Positions 23,591-32,437 of a DNA stretch of 48,929 nt are shown piece after piece (position 1 is the stretch's first letter; the number at the start of each line of letters is the position of its first letter). The notes below the pieces were generated by a model. That model was given only the letters and a program-made list of their open reading frames with translations, searched no databases and had not been told where the DNA came from. Source of the stretch: Thermoleophilaceae bacterium (GTDB taxonomy: Bacteria > Actinomycetota > Thermoleophilia > Solirubrobacterales > Thermoleophilaceae); assembly GCA_025937135.1 (NCBI GenBank), contig JAICRZ010000002.1, forward strand, positions 1 through 48,929. The letters are read 5' to 3'. Both the position numbers and the translations under genes were made by a program.

Positions 23591-24547
23591 ATGTCGCCCG
23601 GTGCGGTGATCGGCTTGGACGCGGGCGGCACGAAGCTGCTGGCCGGCTCGCTGGCGGGCGAGGCCGGGCTCCAGCACCGCGTCTATCGCCGCTGGGACGG
23701 GGGTGACCAGGACGAGGTTCTGGCCACGATGGTAGAGGCGGTCGCCGAGGTCAGGGCTGCCGTGGGGGAGGTCGAGGCGGTCGGCTTCGGCATCCCGTCG
23801 CTCGTGGACGCGGCCACCGGAGCATCGATCTCGAGCGTGCACCTGCCGCTCGACGACGTCCCGTTCCGGGACCTGATGCGCAAGCGGCTCGGGCTGCCGG
23901 TGTTCGTCGACAACGACGTGAACCTCGCCGCGCTGGCCGAGCAGCGGCTGGGCGCCGCCCGCGGCGCGCGCGTGGTCATCATGCTCACGCTCGGCACCGG
24001 GATCGGCGGGGCGATCGTGATCGACGGACAGGTTTTTCACGGCGCCGACGGCGCGGCGGGCGAGCTCGGGCACGTGACGGTCGACGTCGACGGCCCGCCG
24101 TGCCAGGGCGACTGCCCGAACCGCGGCTGTTTGGAGGTGATGGCGTCGGGGACGGCGATGGGGCGCGAGGGGGAGCGGGTTGCGCGCGAGCACCCCGCCT
24201 CTGCGCTCGGACGAGCGCTTGCACAGGGTGTGCCCGTGACCGGCGAGGTGGTGACCGACCTCGCATTGCGCGGCGACACAGACGCGCAGGGTGTGCTCGA
24301 GCTGATCGGGCGGCGGCTCGGCGCCGGCCTCGTGGGGATCGTCAACACCTTCAACCCGGACGTCGTGGTGATCGGCGGCGGTGCCTCGCGCTCGGGCGAC
24401 CTGCTGCTCGAGCCGGCGCGGCGGGTCGTGGCCGAGCGGGCGCTGCGGCCTTCTCGCGAGACGGTGCGGATCGTGGGTGCGGCGCTCGCTGACGAGGCGG
24501 GCGCGATCGGTGCGGCTTTGTTCGCGCGGGCAGGCGGTGTGGATTGA
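23591..24547 (+). CDS. ROK-family sugar kinase (glucokinase-like)
   Basis: 318 residues. VIGLDAGGTKLLAG (6-19) is the phosphate-binding start, VFVDNDVNLAALAE carries the catalytic Asp, and TLGTGIGGAIVIDG is the ROK core. GHVTVDVDGPPCQGDCPNRGCLE is the His/Cys zinc motif near 158-180. Most likely glucose or another hexose/N-acetylhexosamine is phosphorylated. HTH is absent, so it is an enzyme, not a NagC-type repressor. Its stop overlaps the rsmI start. Confidence 0.88.
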   Translation: MSPGAVIGLDAGGTKLLAGSLAGEAGLQHRVYRRWDGGDQDEVLATMVEAVAEVRAAVGEVEAVGFGIPSLVDAATGASISSVHLPLDDVPFRDLMRKRLGLPVFVDNDVNLAALAEQRLGAARGARVVIMLTLGTGIGGAIVIDGQVFHGADGAAGELGHVTVDVDGPPCQGDCPNRGCLEVMASGTAMGREGERVAREHPASALGRALAQGVPVTGEVVTDLALRGDTDAQGVLELIGRRLGAGLVGIVNTFNPDVVVIGGGASRSGDLLLEPARRVVAERALRPSRETVRIVGAALADEAGAIGAALFARAGGVD

Positions 24548-25386
24548 GCGGGCGGCTCGTCGTGTGCCCGACGCCGATCGGGAATCTCGAGGACATCACG
24601 CTGCGCGTGCTGGCGGCGCTGCGCGAGGCGGATGTGATCGCCTGTGAGGACACGCGTCATACGCGCGTGCTGCTCGACCGCTACGGGGTGTCGGCGCCGC
24701 TCGTGTCCTACCACGAGCACAACGAGGACCGGCGCTCTGCGGAGCTCGTCGGGCGGATGCGCGGGGGCGAGGTCGTGGCTCTGGTGTCGGACGCCGGGAT
24801 GCCGCTCGTCTCGGATCCGGGCTACGTGCTCGTGCGCGCGTCGGTCGCGGCGGGGCTGCCGGTGGAGGTGCTGCCGGGGCCGTCGGCGGCGATCGCGGCG
24901 CTGGTCGCCTCCGCCCTCCCGGCGGACTCCTGGCGCTTCGCGGGGTTCCTTCCGCGCAAGCGCGGCGACCTGCGGCGGCTCTTCGAGGCGCCCGGTCCGA
25001 CGCTGGTCGCGTTCGAGTCGCCGCGGCGGGTGCCGGCGTCGCTCGAGGTTCTCGCAGAGGTCGATCCGGTGCGCCCGGTCGCCGTCGCGCGCGAGTTGAC
25101 CAAGGCGCACGAGGAGGTCGTGCGCGGGAGCGCCTCCGAGCTTGCCGCGCGGTACGCCGAGGAGCCGCCGCGCGGCGAGGTCGTGCTCGTGATCGGGCCG
25201 TCCGCGGATGCGGCGGGCGGCGACGAGCGCGCGGCGGCCGAGGCGCTGGCGCGGCTCGTGGAGGCGGGCGCGCGGCCGCGCCCTGCGGCCGCAGTCGTGG
25301 CCGAGCTCACCGGGCTGAGCGCGAACGCCGTCTACCGGGCGTACACCGAGCGGTCGCGCGCGCAGCAGACGGAGGACGAGGGGTGA
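24544..25386 (+). CDS. rsmI: 16S rRNA (cytidine1402-2'-O)-methyltransferase
   Basis: 280 residues from TTG 24544, overlapping the ROK stop (TTGA). LVVCPTPIGNLEDITLRVL, ACEDTRHTRVLLDRYGV and SDAGMPLVSDPGYVLVR are the tetrapyrrole-methylase-fold RsmI signatures, and GFLPRK follows. It methylates C1402 in the decoding centre, like RsmA's neighbouring target region. The C-terminal ~50 residues form a small helical module. Confidence 0.94.
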   Translation: MSGRLVVCPTPIGNLEDITLRVLAALREADVIACEDTRHTRVLLDRYGVSAPLVSYHEHNEDRRSAELVGRMRGGEVVALVSDAGMPLVSDPGYVLVRASVAAGLPVEVLPGPSAAIAALVASALPADSWRFAGFLPRKRGDLRRLFEAPGPTLVAFESPRRVPASLEVLAEVDPVRPVAVARELTKAHEEVVRGSASELAARYAEEPPRGEVVLVIGPSADAAGGDERAAAEALARLVEAGARPRPAAAVVAELTGLSANAVYRAYTERSRAQQTEDEG

Positions 25387-25520
25387 CGCCTGCTCGGCGG
25401 CCCCTCGTCTTCCGTACGCGCCCGTCTTGCCTAGGTCCCGCCGAACCCCCCAGCCGGCGGCAGGCGCCCGGGCGGCGCTCTCTCCGGCGCGTGGCCGGTG
25501 CGAACGTGCCAAGCATGACC

Positions 25521-25544
25521 GCTAGTGCGCATTCGCGCAATAGC
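25521..25544. repeat. 10-bp inverted repeat with 4-nt loop, candidate operator or hairpin
   Basis: GCTAGTGCGC and GCGCAATAGC flank ATTC, with one mismatch. It lies 124 bp before the M23 start. Confidence 0.45.
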
Positions 25545-25579
25545 GCGACCCCAGGTGGTGCAAGGAATGTTGCGCGAGC

Positions 25580-25605
25580 GTGACATTGCGTGACGGGAAG
25601 GTGAC
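25580..25605 (+). repeat. Three phased GTGAC direct repeats, candidate activator/repressor site
   Basis: GTGAC occurs at 25580, 25590 and 25601, spaced 10 and 11 bp so that all face one side of the helix; a fourth GTGA is at 25621. The array ends about 50 bp before the -10 box of the M23 gene. Confidence 0.45.
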
Positions 25606-25654
25606 CGTCCGCACGAGAGCGTGAAAAGCGGGGGCGACCGGCCGATCCGCGGCC

Positions 25655-25660
25655 TAGCTT
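25655..25660 (+). promoter_or_regulatory. Probable -10 box TAGCTT for M23 peptidase gene
   Basis: TAGCTT ends 7 nt before ATG 25668; no ribosome site precedes the ATG. Confidence 0.5.
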
Positions 25661-25667
25661 CGATCGC

Positions 25668-26663
25668 ATGAGATCACTTGCCCTCATCTCCGCTCTGCTC
25701 GCCACGCTGTTGATCGCGGCCGCGCCGTGTGCCGCTGCGGGCGACTGGACCTGGCCGGTGCGCGGACCGGTGTTGACGGAGTTCCGCAACGGCGACGACC
25801 CGTACGCGGCCGGCCAGCACCGCGGTGTCGACATCGGCGCGCCGGTGGGCGCGTCCGTGGTGGCCGCGTCGGGTGGCAGCGTCGTGTTCGCGGGCGTCGT
25901 GGGCTCGTCCGGGCTCGTCGTCTCCGAGCGGACCGGCGATGGGCGCTACGAGCTGTCGTACCTGCACCTGTCGGAGCTCGCGGTTCGGCGCGGCGACGTC
26001 GTCGAACGCGGTGAGCGGGTCGGTGCCGTCGGCGTGTCCGGCTCGCGCTCGGTCGAGCAGCCGCACCTGCATTTCGGCGTGCGCGACTCCGGTGACCGCC
26101 ATGCGTACCTCGACCCGCTCGACTTTCTCGCGCCGCTGCGGCCCGTGGACGCGCCCGCGCCAGTGCCGGCCCCGGCGCCGGTGACCGTCCGTGAGCCGGC
26201 GCCGAGCGGTCCGGCGGACGCGCCGGTGCTCGTTGCGCCGAGCCCGGCGCCGGCGCCCGTGCCGCATGGCTCCGGCCGCGTCGCGCATGGCCAGCCCCAC
26301 GTGGCGCTCCCGATGGGGCGTCCCGCGCATCCCGTCGCGCTGCCGCAGCAGCATGCGTCCACGGCGCCGCATGCTCTGCCCGGTGCGCATCCTCAGCACG
26401 GTTCTTCGCCGCGGCCGAGTCCGCTGCCGGGTCACGGCCCTGCCGAAGCGCCGGTCCGCGCCGGCGCAACGCATTCCGCGGCTGCGCAGCCGCACCCCAT
26501 CCGCCGCCATGACGGCGGCGGGATCGACGCCGGCTGGCTCGCCGCCTGCGCCGGCCTCGTGATCGCCGCAGCGCTGCTCGCCGCGCCGCGCCGGGGCCGC
26601 TCTCAGCGGCCGACCGCGCGGCACACGTTCGCCACGCTGATCCGGGCCGTGTCACGCGCGTAG
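25668..26663 (+). CDS. Secreted M23 peptidase with His/Pro-rich linker and C-terminal TM
   Basis: 331 residues. Signal peptide 1-24. The M23 domain follows at once (~25-160): HRGVDIGAPVGASVVA gives the H-x3-D zinc pair, LSYLHLSELAV the middle His, and QPHLHFGVRD the HxH. Residues ~165-290 are an Ala/Pro/His-rich spacer with 15 or more His, and ~292-310 a membrane helix followed by a basic tail, so the enzyme probably stays attached to the membrane by its C-terminus. Role: peptidoglycan remodelling. The His-rich spacer could bind metal. Confidence 0.87.
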   Translation: MRSLALISALLATLLIAAAPCAAAGDWTWPVRGPVLTEFRNGDDPYAAGQHRGVDIGAPVGASVVAASGGSVVFAGVVGSSGLVVSERTGDGRYELSYLHLSELAVRRGDVVERGERVGAVGVSGSRSVEQPHLHFGVRDSGDRHAYLDPLDFLAPLRPVDAPAPVPAPAPVTVREPAPSGPADAPVLVAPSPAPAPVPHGSGRVAHGQPHVALPMGRPAHPVALPQQHASTAPHALPGAHPQHGSSPRPSPLPGHGPAEAPVRAGATHSAAAQPHPIRRHDGGGIDAGWLAACAGLVIAAALLAAPRRGRSQRPTARHTFATLIRAVSRA

Positions 26664-26679
26664 GGGCCGGACCCGCCAG

Positions 26680-26685
26680 TAGCCT
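26680..26685 (+). promoter_or_regulatory. Probable -10 box TAGCCT for the metG operon
   Basis: TAGCCT ends 9 nt before ATG 26695 with no ribosome site between, suggesting the seven-gene run starts with a leaderless or very short leader. Confidence 0.45.
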
Positions 26686-26694
26686 TGATCCGCG

Positions 26695-28212
26695 ATGCCC
26701 TACTACGTCACGACGCCGATCTACTACGTCAACGCCGAGCCCCATCTCGGCCATGCGTACACCACGATCGCGGCCGACGTGCTCGCCCGCCACATGCGCC
26801 AGCGCGGGGAGGAGGTCTTCTTCCTCACTGGCACCGACGAGCACGGCGAGCCGGTCGCCCAGGCGGCCGAGCGGCAGGGCCTCGAGCCGCGCGACCTCGC
26901 CGACAAGAACGCGCAGCGCTTCCGCGACCTCACCGAGATCCTCAACGCGACGAACGACTTCTTCATCCGCACCTCCGACCCGGAGCACGAGGCGGAGGTC
27001 CAGCGGGTGCTCCAGCAGGTCTACGACAACGGCTACGTCTACGAGGGCACCTACGAGGGCTGGTACTGCCCGCGCTGCGCCGACTTCAAGACCGACGCCG
27101 AGCTCGTCGACGGCAACAAGTGCCCGATCCACCTCATCGAGCTCGAGCGCGAGAAGGAGGACAACTACTTCTTCAAGCTGTCGGCTTTCCAGGAGCAGCT
27201 CGAGCAGCTCTACGCCGACCGGCCCGACTTCGTCGGTCCCGGGGTCCGCTACAACGAGGCGCTGTCGTTCATCAAGGGCGGCCTCAACGACGTGTCGCTG
27301 ACGCGCGCGCGGCTGCGCTGGGGTGTCACCGTCCCGTGGGACGAGAGCCAGGTCTTCTACGTCTGGTTCGACGCGCTCCTCAACTACTACACGGCGCTCA
27401 GCTACGCGCGCGAGGGCGAGGACCTCACCGACCGCTTCTGGCCGGCGAGCGTGCACCTGATCGGCAAGGACATCCTCAAGTTCCACACGGTCTTCTGGCC
27501 CGCGATCCTGATGGCGGCCGGGATCGAGGTGCCGCGGCGCGTGTACGTGCACGGCTACCTGCTGATGGGCGAGCACAAGATGTCGAAGTCGCTCGGCAAC
27601 GTGATCGACCCGTTCCGGATCATCGAGCTCTACGGCGTCGACGCGCTGCGCTACTACCTGCTGCGCGAGGTCGGTTTCGGCCAGGACGGCTCGGTCTCAC
27701 CGGAGGGCTTCGAGACGCGCTACGACACGGAGCTAGCGAACGAGTACGGCAACCTCGTCAGCCGCACCGCGAACATGATCGGCCGCTACTGCGGCGGTGT
27801 CGTCCCGGAGGCCGACACGTCGAGCCCGCTCGCCGCCGACTTCGACAGCGCGCGCGAGCGGCTGTGCGCGCAGATCGACGCGGTCGAGCTGAGTGCGGCG
27901 CTCGACACGATCTGGCAGCTCGTCCGGCGGCTCAACCAGTACCTCCAGGACGAGCAGCCGTGGAAGCTCGTCAAGGACGAGGCGCAGGCCGGCCGCGTGC
28001 CGGCGATCCTCTACGCGGTCGCCGAGGGGCTGCGGGTCGTGTCGCTGCTGCTGCACCCGTTCATGCCGGACAAGACGGCCACGGTGCTCGCAGCGCTGGG
28101 CCAGGACTCGTTCGGCCTGGACGCAGCGCGCTTCGGCGCGGTCGGCGGCGGTGCGGAGGTGGGCGAGATCGCGCCGCTGTTCCCGCGCATCGAGTCGCCC
28201 ACTCCGGCGTGA
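26695..28212 (+). CDS. metG: Methionine--tRNA ligase
   Basis: 505 residues. The HIGH-type motif is HLGHAYTT (~17-24) and KMSKSLGN lies near 295-302. A zinc knuckle remnant CPRC ... CPIH (~125-147) is present. The C-terminal tRNA-binding extension of longer MetRS forms is absent, as in many actinobacteria. It charges initiator and elongator tRNA-Met. First gene of a run with overlaps through to the PucR-type gene. Confidence 0.97.
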   Translation: MPYYVTTPIYYVNAEPHLGHAYTTIAADVLARHMRQRGEEVFFLTGTDEHGEPVAQAAERQGLEPRDLADKNAQRFRDLTEILNATNDFFIRTSDPEHEAEVQRVLQQVYDNGYVYEGTYEGWYCPRCADFKTDAELVDGNKCPIHLIELEREKEDNYFFKLSAFQEQLEQLYADRPDFVGPGVRYNEALSFIKGGLNDVSLTRARLRWGVTVPWDESQVFYVWFDALLNYYTALSYAREGEDLTDRFWPASVHLIGKDILKFHTVFWPAILMAAGIEVPRRVYVHGYLLMGEHKMSKSLGNVIDPFRIIELYGVDALRYYLLREVGFGQDGSVSPEGFETRYDTELANEYGNLVSRTANMIGRYCGGVVPEADTSSPLAADFDSARERLCAQIDAVELSAALDTIWQLVRRLNQYLQDEQPWKLVKDEAQAGRVPAILYAVAEGLRVVSLLLHPFMPDKTATVLAALGQDSFGLDAARFGAVGGGAEVGEIAPLFPRIESPTPA

Positions 28213-28958
28213 TCGACAGCCACTGCCACCTCGACGTCTGCGAGCCGCCCGACGACGAGGTCGTCGAGCGTGCGCGCGAGGCGGGCGTGACCCGGCTCGC
28301 GACCGTCGGGATGGACGAGCCCTCGATCGAGCGCGCGCTCGCCGCGGCGCGCGCGCACGAGGACGTGTTCGCGATCGTCGGCCGGCATCCGAACGAATCG
28401 GCGGGCTTCACCGACGCCGACATCGAGCCGATCGAGCAAGCGGCCGCGAACGAGAACGTCCGCGCGATCGGCGAGACCGGCCTCGACTACTACCGCGACC
28501 ACGCGCCGCGCGAGGACCAGATGCGCGCGTTCCTCGCGCACATCGACCTGGCGCGGCGGCTCGACCTGCCGCTCGTCATCCACACGCGCGCGGCCGAGGA
28601 CGACACGTTCGGCGTGCTGCGCGAGCGCGCCGAGGGGCTCACCGTGATCATGCACTGCTTCTCGGCGCCGGCGCGGCTCGACGAGTGCGTCGAGCGCGGC
28701 TGGTTCTGCTCGTTCGCGGGCAACGTGACCTACCCGAAGTCGACCGACCTCCAGGCGGCGGCGCGCGACGTGCCGGAGGAGCTGCTGCTCGTCGAGACCG
28801 ACTCGCCGTTCCTCGCGCCGCAGCCGGTCCGCGGCAAGCGCAACGAGCCCGCCAACGTCGTGCACACGGCGCGCTTCGTGGCCGAGCTGCGCGGCATCGA
28901 GTACGAGGCGCTCGACGCGCTCGTGGAGCGCAACGCCGCGCGCGTCTTCGGATGGTGA
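28209..28958 (+). CDS. tatD: TatD-family metal-dependent hydrolase (DNase/exonuclease)
   Basis: 249 residues from GTG 28209, overlapping metG by 4 bp. DSHCHLD at the start, IGETGLDYYRD near 86-96, VIHTRAAEDD, HCFSAP and VETDSPFLAP give the five metal ligands of the amidohydrolase barrel. TatD enzymes act as 3'-exonucleases in DNA repair; metG-tatD-rsmA order is widespread. Confidence 0.94.
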   Translation: MIDSHCHLDVCEPPDDEVVERAREAGVTRLATVGMDEPSIERALAAARAHEDVFAIVGRHPNESAGFTDADIEPIEQAAANENVRAIGETGLDYYRDHAPREDQMRAFLAHIDLARRLDLPLVIHTRAAEDDTFGVLRERAEGLTVIMHCFSAPARLDECVERGWFCSFAGNVTYPKSTDLQAAARDVPEELLLVETDSPFLAPQPVRGKRNEPANVVHTARFVAELRGIEYEALDALVERNAARVFGW

Positions 28959-29797
28959 CCGGTCAGCCGAAGCAGGCGAGCCTGCGCCGGATGCGCGAGT
29001 TCGGGGTGCGGCCGAACCGCGAGCTCGGCCAGAACTTCCTGATCGACGACAACATCCTCGACGTCATCGGGCGGCTCGCCGAGCTGGCGCCGGACGACGT
29101 CGTGCTCGAGGTGGGCGGCGGGCTCGGCGTGCTGTCCGAGTACCTGGCCGAGCGGGTCGCGCACCTGCACGTGGTCGAGGTCGACCGCACGCTCGCGCCG
29201 GCGCTCGAGGACGCGCTCGCGCCATTCGGCGAGCGGGCCACGCTGCACGTCGCGGACGCGGTCAGGCTCGACCTCGGCGGCCTGCGACCCGCTCCCGCGA
29301 AGGTGGTGGCGAACCTGCCCTACGGCGTCGCGGCGAGCGTGCTGCTGAGGTCGATCGAGAAGCTGCCGGATGCGCGGCTCTGGGTCGGCATGGTGCAGCG
29401 CGAGGTCGCCGAGCGCCTGGCCGCCGCGCCCGGCTCGAAGACCTACGGCGCCAGCTCGGCGATCGCGCAGCTCTCGTGCCACGTCCGCGTCGAGCGGCGC
29501 GTGCCGCGCACCGTCTTCCACCCGGTCCCGAACGTCGAGTCGGCGCTCGTCGTCCTGCGCCGGCACTCGCCGCCGCCGGACCCGCGCGTGGCCGCGCTCG
29601 TCCACGCCGCGTTCGCGCACCGCCGCAAGGCGCTGCCGGGTTCGCTCGCGCTGGCGCCGAACGCGCCCGACGGCGTCCGTGACGCGGCGCGCGCCGCGCT
29701 CGAGCGCCTCGGTCATCCGCCCGACGCGCGCGCCGAGCGCCTCGCCCCGCGGGACTTCGCCGCCCTCGCCGCCGAGCTGCCGTGGTCCGCGAGCTAG
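28952..29797 (+). CDS. rsmA: 16S rRNA (adenine1518/1519-N6)-dimethyltransferase
   Basis: 281 residues from ATG 28952, overlapping tatD by 7 bp. GQNFLIDDNIL, the SAM motif LEVGGGLGVLSEYLA, VVEVD, and the catalytic NLPYGVAASVLL are all present; PVPNVESALVVL is the KsgA C-terminal signature. It dimethylates two adenines in helix 45 during small-subunit assembly. Its end overlaps ispE by 16 bp. Confidence 0.96.
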   Translation: MVTGQPKQASLRRMREFGVRPNRELGQNFLIDDNILDVIGRLAELAPDDVVLEVGGGLGVLSEYLAERVAHLHVVEVDRTLAPALEDALAPFGERATLHVADAVRLDLGGLRPAPAKVVANLPYGVAASVLLRSIEKLPDARLWVGMVQREVAERLAAAPGSKTYGASSAIAQLSCHVRVERRVPRTVFHPVPNVESALVVLRRHSPPPDPRVAALVHAAFAHRRKALPGSLALAPNAPDGVRDAARAALERLGHPPDARAERLAPRDFAALAAELPWSAS

Positions 29798-30612
29798 CGC
29801 CCGCCAAGGCCAACCTCGTGCTCCAGGTCGGCGCCCGGCGCGCCGACGGCCTGCACGACATCTGCTCGCTGTTCGCCTCGCTCGATCTGTGCGACGAGCT
29901 GACGGTCGAGGAGGCGGACCGCGACGAGGTCGACTGCCGCGGCGTGGACGGCCCGAACCTCGTCACGCACGCGCTCGACGCCTTCCGCGCCGAGGCGGGC
30001 GCCGAGCTGCCGCCGCTGCGCGTGCAGATCGACAAGCGAATCCCCGTCGCGGCGGGTCTGGGCGGCGGCAGCGCCGACGCCGCCGCCGCGCTGCGCGCCG
30101 CCAACCAGATCGCCGGGCGCCCGCTCGGCGCGGACGCGCTGCGCACGCTCGGCGCGCGCGTCGGCGCCGACGTCCCCAGCCAGGTCGAGCCGCGGCACGC
30201 GCTGGTGAGCGGAGCGGGAGAGGAGGTCGAGCCGATCGACCTCCCCGACATGACGCTCGTGCTGGCGCCGGCGGCCGACGGCCTCTCGACCGCAGCCGTC
30301 TACGCCGAGGCCGACCGCATTCCGAGCACGCGCCCGCGCCTCGACACCGACGCCCTCCGCCGCCTGGCCGCGGCGCCGCTCGCCGCCTTCGCGCGCGGTC
30401 TCGAGAACGACCTCGAGGCGGCGGCGCTCTCGCTCCGCCCCGAGCTGGCCCTCACGCTCGCGGCCCTGGCGGAGGCGGGCGCCCTCGCCGCGCGCATCAC
30501 CGGCAGCGGGCCGACGGCATTCGGCGTCTTCGAGTCGGTCCAGCAGGCGGAGGAGGCGGCGGCTTTATTGTCGGACGCGCTCGTGACCCCGCTTCGCCAC
30601 ACGCCCCGGTGA
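29782..30612 (+). CDS. ispE: 4-diphosphocytidyl-2-C-methyl-D-erythritol kinase
   Basis: 276 residues from GTG 29782. APAKANLVLQV is the N-terminal motif, PVAAGLGGGSADAAAAL the GHMP ATP loop (~88-105) and VGADVPSQ the catalytic Asp region (the common Pro-Phe is Pro-Ser here). ARITGSGPTAFGVF is GHMP motif 3. It phosphorylates CDP-ME in the MEP isoprenoid pathway, so the organism makes isoprenoids by MEP. Overlaps the next gene by 4 bp (GTGA). Confidence 0.93.
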   Translation: MVRELAPAKANLVLQVGARRADGLHDICSLFASLDLCDELTVEEADRDEVDCRGVDGPNLVTHALDAFRAEAGAELPPLRVQIDKRIPVAAGLGGGSADAAAALRAANQIAGRPLGADALRTLGARVGADVPSQVEPRHALVSGAGEEVEPIDLPDMTLVLAPAADGLSTAAVYAEADRIPSTRPRLDTDALRRLAAAPLAAFARGLENDLEAAALSLRPELALTLAALAEAGALAARITGSGPTAFGVFESVQQAEEAAALLSDALVTPLRHTPR

Positions 30613-32237
30613 GCGCCGCCCACATCGCCGCCGCGGTGGTGGCGGTCGCGCTCGCCGGCTACGTCGCATGGCGTCGCGGCTCACTGACCCGCGAGCGGAT
30701 CGTGGTCTGCCTGCTCGTCGCGGTCGCGCTCGGGGTCTACGCCAGCGGCGTCCTCGGAGCGCTGCCGAGTGCCGACAAGATCATCGAGAACATCGCGAAC
30801 GCGCTCGGCAGCGGCACCTACGCGCTGGTCGGCGTGATGGCGTTCCTCGAGACCGGGGCATTCGTAGGGCTGATCGCGCCCGGCGAGTTCACGGTGATCG
30901 TCGGCGGCGTTATCGCAGGCCAGGGCACGATCGAGATCCTGCCGCTGATCGGGCTCACCTGGCTCTGCTGCATCCTCGGCGACTCGACGAGCTTCTTCGT
31001 CGGCCGCCGGCTCGGCCGAAGCTTTCTGATGAAGCACGGTCCGCGCGTGAAGATCACCCACGAGCGGCTCGAGCAGGTCGAGGACTACTTCGCGCGCCAC
31101 GGCGGCAAGACGATCCTGATCGGCCGCTTCATCGGGCTCGTGCGCGCGGTCGCCCCGTTCATCGCCGGCTCGTCGGGGATGCGCTACGGGCGCTTCATTC
31201 CCTACAGCGTGATCGGCACCGGGCTGTGGGCCACCCTGTACCTGCTGCTCGGCTTCTTCTTCTACCGGTCGTTCCACAAGGTGGCGGCGATCGCGGGGCG
31301 TGCGACGCTCGTCTTCGGGGTGCTCGTGGCGATCGTTGTCGGTTCGATCTGGGCCTACCGCGAGCTGCGCGACGACGAGAAGCGCGCGCGCTTCATCGCC
31401 TGGGTCGAGCGGCAGTCGCGCCGGCCGCTGCTGCGCCCGCTCGCGGCGCTCGCGCTCGCGCTCTGGCGCGGCGTGTTGCAGCCGGTCTGGCGGGTCGTGT
31501 GGCCGGAGATCCGCTTCGTGCGCGACCGGATCACCCCCGGCGACCTCGGGCTCGAGTTGACCACGGCGCTTGCCGTGGCGGGCGTGGGCGCGTACGTCTT
31601 CGTCGTCTATGCCGTGACCGTCCACGGCGATCTCGGTCCGACGTCGCTCGACAGCCGCCTGTTCGACGCGGCGCACGACGTCCGCGCCGGCGGCCTCGTG
31701 AGCGTGGCGAAGGTGGTGACCGCGTTCGGGTCGCTGCCCGTGGTCACGTTCGTGGCGCTGGCGCTCGTGGTCGCGCTCGCGATCCGGCGCCGGCCGATCG
31801 AGCTCGCGGTTCTCGTGTTCTCGGTGATCGCGCTGTACGCCGCCGTCTACATCACGAAGGGCGCGCTCGACCGCCCGCGCCCGCCGCACCCGCTGACCGG
31901 CTGGCACGGCGCCTCCTATCCGAGCGGCCATGCGGCCTATTCGACGGTCTACGTGGCAATGGCTGTGATCGTGGCGCGCGTGCTGCCGGGGCTGGCCAGC
32001 CGCGCGAGCCTGGTGCTCGCGGCCACCGTCGTGGCGGCGGTGATCGGTGCGTCGCGCGTGTACCTCCAGGTGCACTGGGGCTCCGACGTGGCCGGCGGCT
32101 GGGGCCTCGGCGCCGCTATCTTCGGCATCGTCGGTGCGGCCGGGCTGATCGTCGGCTACATCCGCAACAATGGGGATCCGCCGCGACCGGACGAGCCACC
32201 CACAGCTCATGAATCTGTCTCAACTGTCGGTAACTGA
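30609..32237 (+). CDS. DedA-family / PAP2 phosphatase fusion membrane protein
   Basis: 542 residues from GTG 30609. Residues ~45-225 are a DedA (SNARE-associated) domain: FLETGAFVGLIAPGEFTVIVGG, the acidic GDSTSFFVGRRLG, and GRFIGLVRAVAPFIAGSSGM. A cytosolic link (~255-300) leads to a PAP2 domain (~310-520) with KGALDRPRPPHP, SYPSGHAAYS and SRVYLQVHWGSDVAGG, the three phosphatase motifs. DedA proteins flip lipids such as undecaprenyl phosphate and PAP2 enzymes dephosphorylate undecaprenyl or phosphatidyl phosphates, so the fusion likely recycles a lipid carrier. Directly after ispE, it continues the isoprenoid-lipid theme. Confidence 0.9.
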   Translation: MSAAHIAAAVVAVALAGYVAWRRGSLTRERIVVCLLVAVALGVYASGVLGALPSADKIIENIANALGSGTYALVGVMAFLETGAFVGLIAPGEFTVIVGGVIAGQGTIEILPLIGLTWLCCILGDSTSFFVGRRLGRSFLMKHGPRVKITHERLEQVEDYFARHGGKTILIGRFIGLVRAVAPFIAGSSGMRYGRFIPYSVIGTGLWATLYLLLGFFFYRSFHKVAAIAGRATLVFGVLVAIVVGSIWAYRELRDDEKRARFIAWVERQSRRPLLRPLAALALALWRGVLQPVWRVVWPEIRFVRDRITPGDLGLELTTALAVAGVGAYVFVVYAVTVHGDLGPTSLDSRLFDAAHDVRAGGLVSVAKVVTAFGSLPVVTFVALALVVALAIRRRPIELAVLVFSVIALYAAVYITKGALDRPRPPHPLTGWHGASYPSGHAAYSTVYVAMAVIVARVLPGLASRASLVLAATVVAAVIGASRVYLQVHWGSDVAGGWGLGAAIFGIVGAAGLIVGYIRNNGDPPRPDEPPTAHESVSTVGN

Positions 32238-32436
32238 GATCGCCCTCGGCGCCGGGGGCCTGCTGACGCTCGTCGCGTACGTGAGCCTGATCGCGATCCC
32301 GGCGTGGACCTCCTACGGGCGCTGGTGGGAGCGGATCGGCGCGGCGTTCATGAGCCTGTTCATCCTGGTCACGCTGGTGGGGATCGGCGTCGGCATCGGC
32401 GCCGCGCTGGTCTGGACCTACGACCAGTGGGCGTGA
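32209..32436 (+). CDS. Small membrane protein with two TM helices
   Basis: 75 residues from ATG 32209, overlapping the DedA/PAP2 gene by 29 bp. Two hydrophobic helices (about 11-28 and 42-67) are joined by the short polar loop TSYGRWWERIG. It may be a partner of the upstream lipid enzyme. Family not recognised. Confidence 0.65.
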   Translation: MNLSQLSVTEIALGAGGLLTLVAYVSLIAIPAWTSYGRWWERIGAAFMSLFILVTLVGIGVGIGAALVWTYDQWA

Positions 32437-32437
32437 C

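Larger units (their letters stand above)
25387..25667. other. 281-bp intergenic region upstream of M23 peptidase gene
   Basis: No gene is evident. The left part is very GC-rich with a CGCCCGGGCG palindrome at about 25468. The right part is less GC-rich and holds an inverted repeat (25521-25544), a set of GTGAC repeats (25580-25605) and a -10-like TAGCTT (25655-25660). A c-di-AMP riboswitch was looked for and not found. Confidence 0.6.

Noticed and set aside
25387-25667. ydaO-type c-di-AMP riboswitch before the M23 peptidase
   Set aside because: This riboswitch class is common before cell-wall hydrolases, but only a short GCCGAACCCC-like piece is present; the conserved GGAACC and CCCGACAGCT-like parts are absent.
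31988-32001. Third copy of the GGCTGGCCAGCC palindrome
   Set aside because: It is inside the PAP2 coding sequence, encoding LASR with common codons and far from any promoter; kept only as a warning about the operator claim.
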